From contig NZ_FNDJ01000002.1 in NCBI RefSeq assembly GCF_900099965.1, forward strand, positions 434,001-498,000: a stretch of 64,000 bases of DNA, read 5' to 3'. The stretch comes from Nonomuraea jiangxiensis. GTDB lineage: Bacteria > Actinomycetota > Actinomycetes > Streptosporangiales > Streptosporangiaceae. Numbering within the stretch: the stretch's first letter is position 1; every line of letters starts with the position of its first letter. A model generated the notes under the pieces. That model ran no database searches and was not told the DNA's origin. It saw nothing but the letters and a program-made list of their open reading frames with translations. The position numbers were made by a program, and so were the translations under genes. Of this stretch, positions 35,127 to 41,581 are shown one piece after another.

Positions 35127-35809
35127 GCGAGACGGACCCCGGCCACAGCGACCAGCACGCCGGCTACGTCGGCGCCCGCAGGGCGACCGTGGGCACGCCG
35201 ACCGAGCGTGACTCCATCAACTCCATCAACGTCCCCCAGACGAGGCCAGGTGCGGTGGAGAACGCCCGGCGGGCCGAGGCGGCCCGGCAGGAACACGAGA
35301 CGTTCCTTCCCGAGAACCCCATTCCGGACGAACGGGCCGAGGCCGCGGAGAGCTCGCGGACCGAGGAGGAGACGGTGGCGGGAGCCCGGGGACGCCGGGA
35401 GGAGGACGACGAGGAGGAGGAAGAGGGCGACGTGCGTAAGGACATCAAGGAAGCCAGGAGAGAGCTCGGCGACACCATCAGCGCGCTGGCGGCCAAGACC
35501 GATGTGAAGGCCAGGGCGAGCCACGCGGCGGAGGCGGCCAGGGACCGGGCGAGCCATGCGGCCGAGGCGGCGAGGGGCAAGGCGAGCCACGCGGCCGAGG
35601 CGGCCAGGGACCGGGCCGGCCATGCGGCCGACACGGTCAAGCACAAGGCGTCGGAACTCGGCGGCAAGGTGCGTGAGGGCACCTCCCACCAGGTCAAGGA
35701 CGCTTCCCGGAGGAAGAAGCTGACCATGCTGCTGGTGGCGATCGCCGGCGCCGTGACGGCCTTCGTCACGCGCCGCCTGATGAGGCGGTCCCGCAGCAGG
35801 ACCAGGTGA
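35123..35809 (+). CDS. DUF3618 domain protein with helical repeats and C-terminal TM segment
   Basis: A 228-aa protein from the ATG at 35123 (ATGA overlap). The N-terminal half is polar and disordered, with an acidic EEDDEEEEEGD run. The DUF3618 core is DIKEARRELGDTISALAAKT. Next come four tandem 11-residue units (ASHAAEAARDR-like, about 132-175), an amphipathic helix of the LEA/apolipoprotein kind, then a TM helix LTMLLVAIAGAVTAFV and a basic tail. The pairing with Holin-X suggests a joint envelope role. The operon ends at a hairpin at 35855. Confidence 0.88.
   Translation: MSETDPGHSDQHAGYVGARRATVGTPTERDSINSINVPQTRPGAVENARRAEAARQEHETFLPENPIPDERAEAAESSRTEEETVAGARGRREEDDEEEEEGDVRKDIKEARRELGDTISALAAKTDVKARASHAAEAARDRASHAAEAARGKASHAAEAARDRAGHAADTVKHKASELGGKVREGTSHQVKDASRRKKLTMLLVAIAGAVTAFVTRRLMRRSRSRTR
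35516..35647 (+). repeat. 33-bp tandem repeat x4 in the DUF3618 gene
   Basis: Units at 35516, 35549, 35582 and 35615 encode ASHAAEAARDR, ASHAAEAARGK, ASHAAEAARDR and AGHAADTVKHK. Eleven-residue periodicity fits a continuous amphipathic helix. Confidence 0.9.
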
Positions 35810-35854
35810 CGGCACGCCGCCGCCGGTCCCGGGGGATCGGCGAACGGTGACAGA

Positions 35855-35874
35855 CCGCGCCGGCTCCGGCGCGG
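35855..35874 (+). terminator. Hairpin terminator after DUF3618 gene
   Basis: Arms CCGCGCCG (35855-35862) and CGGCGCGG (35867-35874) pair perfectly around GCTC, 45 bp after the stop codon. There is no U-tract. Confidence 0.65.
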
Positions 35875-35975
35875 CCCGAGTGTTCCTGTGCCTCGGCGGC
35901 CCCACCTCCCACCCCGGCATCCCGCCTCCGTGTGCCGCGTGCCGGGGGTACGGGCAGGCCCGATAGCCTGCGGGA

Positions 35976-36410
35976 ATGATGCGTCGAACAGCCGTCGTTG
36001 CGCTGCTCGCCCTCCTGCTGTCGGGGTGTTCGGGCGGGGCGGCGGTGAGCGACTTCGGCACCGTGATCAAGGGTGCGAAGGGCACGACCGTGCAGGTCCA
36101 GGTCCGTGCCGGGCAGCGGTTCTCCCTGGCCGTCGCCGAAAACCCGTCGGTGGGCGACGCCTGGGACCTGCCCGCCCTGCCGGACACCAAGATCGCCTCG
36201 TTCATCAGCGCGGAGCGCGAGGCCCACGGCGACGCCCCCGGCACGGGCGGCACGGCCTATTTCGTGTTCCACGCCAAGCTGCCGGGCAGCACGGAGATCC
36301 GGCTGCGCGACTGCTGGCGCTGCGGCCCGGACAAGGTCCCGCCGGACGAGGAGTCCAGGCGGCAGTCGGGGGAGGCGATCTTCGCCATCACGGTGGGCCC
36401 GGCACGGTGA
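35976..36410 (+). CDS. Chagasin-type (I42) protease inhibitor-like lipoprotein
   Basis: A 144-aa exported lipoprotein. The signal peptide MMRRTAVVALLALLLSGC has lipobox LSGC (C18). The mature beta-sandwich shows the three inhibitory loops of family I42: AENPSVGDAW (NPTTGxxW loop), GTGGTAYFVF (GxGG loop) and LRDCWRC in place of the usual RPW. Chagasins block papain-type cysteine proteases, so this may protect the envelope or modulate a secreted protease. The Cys pair in CWRC is an unusual substitution that might form a loop-stabilising disulfide. The next gene overlaps by 4 bp (GTGA). Confidence 0.75.
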   Translation: MMRRTAVVALLALLLSGCSGGAAVSDFGTVIKGAKGTTVQVQVRAGQRFSLAVAENPSVGDAWDLPALPDTKIASFISAEREAHGDAPGTGGTAYFVFHAKLPGSTEIRLRDCWRCGPDKVPPDEESRRQSGEAIFAITVGPAR

Positions 36411-37138
36411 CCGGTAAGCTGCGGATCATGGACTTCATCCGGGTACGCGCGTCCGCGGACGGCACGGAGACCATCTCCTACTGGACCGGCGACGTCTACG
36501 GCTGGCAGGACGACGACGGGCCGCACCACCTGTTCGGATTCGAGGGGCTCAACGTCGCCAGGGCCGTCGAGGACGGCGAGGGCGGCTGGCGGCTGCTCAC
36601 CCGCGAGGCGGCCCTCTATCTCGACCCGAAGACCAGGCAGGTGCTCGACACCTGGGACAACCCGCTCACCGGGCGGCCGGTCGAGGTGCGGCACGTCTTC
36701 AACGACCCGGTCAACCAGCGGCTCGGCGGCTATCCCGTGCCCACGACCCGGCTCGGCGGCCAGGTGGTCTTCAACGTCGACATCCGGCTGGCCTACCCCT
36801 CGCCACTGAAGGTGGCCGACTACCCGGACAACTCGGCGAGCGACACCTACCGGGCGATGGAGCTGTTCCAGTTCTTCGTCTCGGCCGCCGACCTGGAGTC
36901 GGACGTGCCGGACGTGCCGGCGGTGTTCTCCTGGTGCCGGGTGTCGCCGTGGTTGCCGTGGATGGCCATGGGGCAGCGCGGCGGCGGGCTGGTCTACCAC
37001 TGCCGGGGCGCCAAGGTGGCCGAGGTGCCCGAGCGGCTGCGGGAGCGGGTGGGCGAGCGGTTCCTGCACGCCCCCGCGGAGTGGTCGGCGCCCAACATGA
37101 CGAGCTGGACGGCCTTCGCGGACGAGGTGGGCCGGTGA
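36407..37138 (+). CDS. DUF1838 family protein
   Basis: A 243-aa protein of the DUF1838 type, recognised by VYGWQDDDGPHHLFGFEGLNVAR, RHVFNDPVNQR and the FFVSAADLES segment. The function of the family is unknown. It is cytoplasmic by sequence here (no signal peptide). The GTG at 36407 overlaps the inhibitor stop; an ATG seven codons later (MDFIRVRAS) is an alternative. Its own stop overlaps the HIT gene's GTG, so the three genes look co-translated even though their functions are not obviously related. Confidence 0.8.
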   Translation: MTGKLRIMDFIRVRASADGTETISYWTGDVYGWQDDDGPHHLFGFEGLNVARAVEDGEGGWRLLTREAALYLDPKTRQVLDTWDNPLTGRPVEVRHVFNDPVNQRLGGYPVPTTRLGGQVVFNVDIRLAYPSPLKVADYPDNSASDTYRAMELFQFFVSAADLESDVPDVPAVFSWCRVSPWLPWMAMGQRGGGLVYHCRGAKVAEVPERLRERVGERFLHAPAEWSAPNMTSWTAFADEVGR

Positions 37139-37539
37139 GCGCCGACCTGTTCTGCGAGATCATCGCGGGCGAGCGCCCCGCGCACATCGTGCACTCCGAC
37201 GAGGTCGCGGTCTCGTTCCTCGACGTCCGGCCGGTCTTCAAGGGACATGTGCTGGTCGTGCCCAGGGTCCACGTCGAGACGCTGGCCGACCTCGCCGACG
37301 TCGGGCCGTTCTTCGAGCGGGTGCAGGCCATCGCGCGGGCGGTGGAGGAGGGGCTGCAGGCCGGCGGGACGTTCGTGGCCATGAACAACCGGATCAGCCA
37401 GAGCGTGCCGCACCTGCACGTGCACGTGGTGCCCCGGCACAAGAAGGACGGGCTACGCGGCTTCTTCTGGCCACGGACGACATACGACTCCGCCGAGGAG
37501 GCGCAGTCGTACGCGGACCTGATCGGCAAGGCCCTGTGA
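37135..37539 (+). CDS. HIT-family nucleotide hydrolase/transferase
   Basis: A 134-aa protein. The histidine triad is H93, H95 and H97 in HLHVHVVPRH. The N-terminal FCEIIAGERPAHIVHSDEVA and FLDVRPVFKGHVLVVPR are standard HIT features. Such enzymes hydrolyse phosphoramidate- or phosphoanhydride-linked nucleotides (Hint or Ap4A-type). The start is the GTG at 37135 overlapping the upstream stop. The codons around its stop are the seed of the 14-15-bp tandem array that follows. Confidence 0.92.
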   Translation: MSADLFCEIIAGERPAHIVHSDEVAVSFLDVRPVFKGHVLVVPRVHVETLADLADVGPFFERVQAIARAVEEGLQAGGTFVAMNNRISQSVPHLHVHVVPRHKKDGLRGFFWPRTTYDSAEEAQSYADLIGKAL

Positions 37540-37634
37540 GGCGAGCTTCTGTGAGGCGGGCCCCTGTGAGACAGGCCCTGTGAGACAGGCCCCGTGAGAC
37601 AGGCCCCGTGAGACAGGCCCTGTGAGGCGGGCCA
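37535..37634. repeat. 14-15-bp tandem repeat x7 beginning at the HIT stop codon
   Basis: Seven units start TGTGAG or CGTGAG at 37535, 37550, 37565, 37579, 37593, 37607 and 37621 (consensus TGTGAGACAGGCCC). The first unit contains the HIT stop codon at 37537-37539, and the context AGGCCCTGTGAG is reiterated. It fills nearly all of the gap to the LytS-type kinase start at 37657, so it may also influence that gene's promoter. Confidence 0.92.
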
Positions 37635-37656
37635 CGGTGGGCTAGGCTCTGGCCGC

Positions 37657-38850
37657 GTGGGATACGTCGTCGGGGCCGCCGTGCTGGTCGTGCTGGTCGG
37701 TGTGCCGGCGATCGTCCTGTGGCGGGTCATGCGGGGGCGGCGCGAGCTGGGCACGAGCCCGGCCGAGCGGGCCACGTTCGAGACCCTGCACACCGCCTCG
37801 CTGGCCGGGCCGCCGCTGCGGGCCGGGCTGACCGCCGACGGCGCCGAGCGGGCCTCGCGGCACCTGCGCGCGCTGCTCGGCGCCGCGGCCGTGGCGATCA
37901 CCGATGGCGAGCGGCTGCTGGTTTACGACGGCGCCGGCGACCACCACGCCGACCAGGCGTTCGAGCACGCGGTGCCCACCATGCAGGACGGCCGCACCCA
38001 GGTCCTGACCATCGACTGTCACCTGCTCGAATGCCCGATCAGGCATGCCGTGGTGGTGCCGCTCACCACCGACGACCGGGTGGTGGGCGCGCTGGCCGCC
38101 TACGGGCAGAACGCCTCCGCCGGGCTGGTCAGAGCCGCGCAGGAGGTGGCCGGCTGGGTGGACTCCCAGCTGGAGCTGGCCCAGCTCGACCGCTCACGCA
38201 CGTTGCTGATGGAGGCCGAGGTGCGGGCGCTGCGGGCGCAGATCTCGCCGCACTTCATCTACAACTCGCTCACCACCATCGCCTCCTTCGTCCGCACCGA
38301 CCCGGAGCGGGCCAGGGAGCTGCTGCTGGAGTTCGCCGACTTCACCCGCTACTCCTTCCGCCGGCACGGCGAGTTCACGACCCTCGCCGAGGAGCTGCGC
38401 TCGATCGACCGCTACCTGATCCTGGAACGGGCCAGATTCGGCGACCAGCTCCAGGTCACCCTGCGCATCGCGCCCGAGGTGCTGCCGGTGGCGGTGCCGT
38501 TCCTGTGCCTGCAGCCGCTGGTCGAGAACGCCGTCCGGCACGGCCTGGAGAGCCGGAACGGCGTCGGCCGCATCACGATCATCGCCGAGGACGACGCCGG
38601 GGCCGAGTGCCGCATCAGCGTCGAGGACGACGGGCTCGGCATGGACCCCGACCGGCTGCGCCGCATCCTCGCCGGTGACAGCGCCGTCACCGGGGCCTCC
38701 ACGGGCGGCGTCGGGCTGGCCAACGTGGACGAGCGGTTGCGCCAGGTGTACGGCGACGAGTACGGCCTCGTGGTCGAAACCGCCCCCGGCGCGGGCACGA
38801 AGGTCAACATCAGATTGCCGAAATATCACCCGGGCGTCTCCGCCCGTTGA
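37657..38850 (+). CDS. LytS/YehU-type sensor histidine kinase (His_kinase family, GAF-like domain)
   Basis: A 397-aa kinase with a single N-terminal TM helix (about 3-24), a GAF-like sensor at about 60-170 (TIDCHLLECPIRHAVVVPL; the two Cys could bind metal or sense redox), and a PF06580 kinase core with H199 in QISPHFIYNSLTTIASFVR. The HATPase has LQPLVENAVRHGLE, EDDGLGM and GGVGLANVDERL. It lacks the multi-TM 5TM sensor of LytS. It works with the LytTR regulator encoded 33 bp downstream and probably controls the DUF485-symporter pair after that, making a substrate-responsive uptake module. Confidence 0.93.
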   Translation: MGYVVGAAVLVVLVGVPAIVLWRVMRGRRELGTSPAERATFETLHTASLAGPPLRAGLTADGAERASRHLRALLGAAAVAITDGERLLVYDGAGDHHADQAFEHAVPTMQDGRTQVLTIDCHLLECPIRHAVVVPLTTDDRVVGALAAYGQNASAGLVRAAQEVAGWVDSQLELAQLDRSRTLLMEAEVRALRAQISPHFIYNSLTTIASFVRTDPERARELLLEFADFTRYSFRRHGEFTTLAEELRSIDRYLILERARFGDQLQVTLRIAPEVLPVAVPFLCLQPLVENAVRHGLESRNGVGRITIIAEDDAGAECRISVEDDGLGMDPDRLRRILAGDSAVTGASTGGVGLANVDERLRQVYGDEYGLVVETAPGAGTKVNIRLPKYHPGVSAR

Positions 38851-38883
38851 CCTTGATCTTTGTTGTCGGTTTCATCACTGTCT

Positions 38884-39633
38884 ATGGCACTACTACGGGT
38901 CCTCGCGGTCGATGACGAGTTACCCGCCCTCGAAGACCTGTCGTACCTGCTGCGCGCCGATCCCCGCATCGGCGAGGTGGCCACCGCCCGGGACGGCGCC
39001 GCGGCGCTGCGCCTGCTGGACCGGGCCATCGCCGACGGACGGCCCATCGACGCCGTCTTCCTCGATATCCGCATGCGCGGGCTCGACGGGGTGGTGCTCG
39101 GCCGGTTGCTGTCGCAGTTCGCGAACCCGCCCCGGGTCGTGTTCGTGACCGCGTACGAGGAGCACGCGGTGGACGCGTTCGAGATCAAGGCCGAGGACTA
39201 CCTGCTCAAACCCGTCCGGCCGGAGCGGCTGGCCGAGGCGATCCGGCGGGTCGCGGTCTCGGCCGAGGTGTCCGTGGAGAGCGGCGAGACCGAGACCATC
39301 CCGGTCGAACTGGGCGGGGTGACCCGGTTCGTGTCCACCGCGGACGTGATCTACGTGGAGGCGCACGGCGACTACGCGCGGCTGCACACGGCGGCCGGCA
39401 GCCATCTCGTGCGCATCCCGCTGGCCACGCTGGAGGAGCGGTGGGCCACGGCCGGGTTCGTCCGGGTGCACCGGAGCCATCTGGTCGCGGTCAAGCACAT
39501 CGAGGAGTTGCACATCGACTCGGGCAAGTGCACGGTACGGGTGGGCGAAACCGAACTACCGGTCAGCCGCCGCCACACGCGCGAGCTGCGCGACCTGCTG
39601 GTGCGCCGGGCGAGGAAGGGCAGGCCGGAATGA
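38884..39633 (+). CDS. LytTR-family response regulator
   Basis: A 249-aa regulator. The receiver domain has D10/D11, phosphoacceptor D61 in VFLDIRMRGLDG and K109 in YLLKPVRPERL. The C-terminal LytTR DNA-binding domain (about 145-245) has VIYVEAHGDYARLHT and GFVRVHRSHLVAVKHIEEL. The ATG at 38884 is preferred over an in-frame start eight codons upstream because the receiver begins at once. It is encoded directly after its kinase and before a symporter, matching actinobacterial carboxylate-uptake loci. Confidence 0.93.
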   Translation: MALLRVLAVDDELPALEDLSYLLRADPRIGEVATARDGAAALRLLDRAIADGRPIDAVFLDIRMRGLDGVVLGRLLSQFANPPRVVFVTAYEEHAVDAFEIKAEDYLLKPVRPERLAEAIRRVAVSAEVSVESGETETIPVELGGVTRFVSTADVIYVEAHGDYARLHTAAGSHLVRIPLATLEERWATAGFVRVHRSHLVAVKHIEELHIDSGKCTVRVGETELPVSRRHTRELRDLLVRRARKGRPE

Positions 39634-39704
39634 GCACGCGGCCGGGACGTACGGCCGGGCGGGGGCGCGGGGTCCGCGCGAGCGGGAAGGGCGGGCGCTC
39701 ATGA
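39630..39704 (+). CDS. Possible 24-aa coupling ORF between the LytTR gene and the DUF485 gene
   Basis: An ATG-to-TGA frame whose start overlaps the LytTR stop (ATGA) and whose stop overlaps the DUF485 start (ATGA). The peptide is MSTRPGRTAGRGRGVRASGK plus five residues, very Arg/Gly-rich, so it is unlikely to fold. It may exist only to carry ribosomes from one gene to the next. It could equally be chance. Confidence 0.3.
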   Translation: MSTRPGRTAGRGRGVRASGKGGRS

Positions 39705-40093
39705 GCCCCGAGCGGCGGGTGTCGCGGGAGACGCCGCGCAGGGTGGCGGTGACGAGCCCGCGCACGGCCGCCACCCGCCGCCCGCGCTACCCCGCCACCC
39801 GCGAGATCGACGAGCAGACGCGCCTCGGTGAGGTCTACATGCGTTCGCTGCTGCGCACCCAGTTCCGGCTGGCGCTGTTCGTGTGCACGGCGCTGGCCTG
39901 CGTGGTCGGCGGGTTGCCACTGCTGTTCCTGCTGATCCCCGAGTTGACCTCGGCGCACCTGCTCGGCGTGCCGCTGCCGTGGGCGGTGCTCGCCGGGCTC
40001 GTCTATCCCGCCTTCATCGTCGGCGCCTGGCTCTACGTGCGCCACGCCGAGCGCAACGAGCGGCATTTCGCCGAACTGGTCGAGAGACGATGA
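39701..40093 (+). CDS. DUF485 membrane protein, partner of the following symporter
   Basis: A 130-aa protein with a basic N-terminal tail of about 45 residues and two TM helices (about 55-80 and 90-113) around LLFLLIPELTSAHLLGVPLPWAVLAG, the DUF485 pattern (YjcH-like). In acetate and other monocarboxylate loci such proteins are encoded immediately before SSS symporters such as ActP/MctC. Here the symporter ATG overlaps the stop (ATGA). It is longer than the 109-aa DUF485 protein at 61911 owing to the N-terminal extension. Confidence 0.88.
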   Translation: MSPERRVSRETPRRVAVTSPRTAATRRPRYPATREIDEQTRLGEVYMRSLLRTQFRLALFVCTALACVVGGLPLLFLLIPELTSAHLLGVPLPWAVLAGLVYPAFIVGAWLYVRHAERNERHFAELVERR

Positions 40094-41577
40094 GCCTCGC
40101 GGCGGTCGTGGTCGTGGTGGTGGCGGCCGTGCTCATCGGGGCGTTCGGGATCAGGGTCTCCCGCACGACCTCCGACTTCTACGTCGCCTCGCGCACCGTC
40201 AGCCCGCTGTGGAACGCCTCGGCCATCGGCGGCGAATACCTGTCGGCGGCCTCGTTCCTGGGCATCGCCGGGCTCATCCTGTCCTTCGGCGTGGACATGC
40301 TCTGGCTGCCGGTCGGCTGGACCGGCGGCTACCTGGTGCTGCTGGTGCTGGTGTCGGCGCCGCTGCGCCGTTCCGGCGCGTACACGCTGCCCGACTTCGC
40401 CGAGGCCAGGCTGGAGTCGATGAGCGTGCGCCGCACCGCGAGCGTGCTCGTCGTGCTGATCGGCTGGCTCTACCTGATGCCGCAGTTCCAGAGCGCGGGC
40501 CTGGTGCTGCGGACGATCACCGGCGCGCCCGTGTGGGTGGGCGGGCTGCTGGTGGCCGCGGTCGTGGCGGTGAACGTGCTGTCCGGCGGCATGCGGTCGA
40601 TCACCTTCGTGCAGGCGTTCCAGTACTGGCTGAAGCTGACCGCGCTGGCCGTGCCGCTGGTGTTCCTGCTGATGGCCTGGCAGGCCGACGGCGCCCCCGG
40701 GATCAGCGCGCAGGACGCGGCCACCTGGCAGGTGCCGCTGGCCGGAGGCAAGGAATACGGGCTGTACTCGACGTATTCGCTGATCCTGGCCACGTTCCTG
40801 GGCACGATGGGGTTGCCGCACGTACTCGTCCGGTTCTACACCAACCCGGACGGTCGGGCCGCGCGCCGCACGACGCTCGTGGTGCTGTCCCTGCTCGGCG
40901 CGTTCTACCTGCTGCCCGCCGTGTACGGGTGGCTCGGCCGGATGTACGCCCCCGACCTGATCCGCACGGACACCGTCGTGCTGACGTTGCCCACCCGGAT
41001 GATCGGCGGCACGCTCGGCGACCTGCTGACGGCGCTGGTCACCGCCGGGGCGTTCGCGGCGTTCCTGTCCACCTCCTCCGGGCTGTGCGTGTCGGTGGCC
41101 GGGGTGATCGCCCAGGACCTGCTCAAGGGCGGCGTGCGCTCGTTCAGGATCGCCACGGTGATGGCGGTGGTGGTGCCGCTGGCGCTGGCGTTGTGGGCGC
41201 GGGCCCTGCCGGTGGCGGACGTGGTGGGGCTGGCGTTCGCGGTGGCGGCCTCGTCGTTCTGCCCGCTGCTCGTGCTGGGCATCTGGTGGCGGCGGCTGTC
41301 CTCCGCGGGGGCGCTGGCGGGGTTGTTCGTGGGCGGGGGGCTGGCCTGCGCCGCCGTGCTCGTCACCATCACCGGCGGCCCGTACGACGGGTTCGCCGGG
41401 GCGCTGCTGGCCCAGCCGGCCGCGTGGACGGTGCCGATCGCGTTCGTGGTGATGGTGTCGGTGTCCTTCCTGACCCCGGACCGGGTGCCCGCCGGGGTCG
41501 CCAGGACCATGGTCAGGCTGCACACCCCGGAGGACCTCGACCTCGACCGCGGCGACTGGCGTCCCCGCTCTTCCTGA
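40090..41577 (+). CDS. Sodium:solute symporter (SSS family, ActP/MctC-like)
   Basis: A 495-aa transporter with about 13 TM helices. Family landmarks are FYVASRTVSPLWNASAIGGEYLSAASFLGIAG in the first helices, the GLPHVLVRFYTNPDGRAAR loop, and FLSTSSGLCVSVAGVIAQDL late in the protein. It co-transports a small carboxylate (acetate, pyruvate, propionate or similar) with Na+ or H+. The ATG at 40090 is coupled to the DUF485 gene, and the preceding LytS/LytTR pair is its likely regulator. The stop is 4 bp from the stop of the convergent gene. Confidence 0.92.
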   Translation: MSLAAVVVVVVAAVLIGAFGIRVSRTTSDFYVASRTVSPLWNASAIGGEYLSAASFLGIAGLILSFGVDMLWLPVGWTGGYLVLLVLVSAPLRRSGAYTLPDFAEARLESMSVRRTASVLVVLIGWLYLMPQFQSAGLVLRTITGAPVWVGGLLVAAVVAVNVLSGGMRSITFVQAFQYWLKLTALAVPLVFLLMAWQADGAPGISAQDAATWQVPLAGGKEYGLYSTYSLILATFLGTMGLPHVLVRFYTNPDGRAARRTTLVVLSLLGAFYLLPAVYGWLGRMYAPDLIRTDTVVLTLPTRMIGGTLGDLLTALVTAGAFAAFLSTSSGLCVSVAGVIAQDLLKGGVRSFRIATVMAVVVPLALALWARALPVADVVGLAFAVAASSFCPLLVLGIWWRRLSSAGALAGLFVGGGLACAAVLVTITGGPYDGFAGALLAQPAAWTVPIAFVVMVSVSFLTPDRVPAGVARTMVRLHTPEDLDLDRGDWRPRSS

Positions 41578-41581
41578 TCCC

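Noticed and set aside
37535..37634. CRISPR array
   Set aside because: Units are 14-15 bp, contiguous without spacers, and derive from the HIT gene tail; no cas genes are present.
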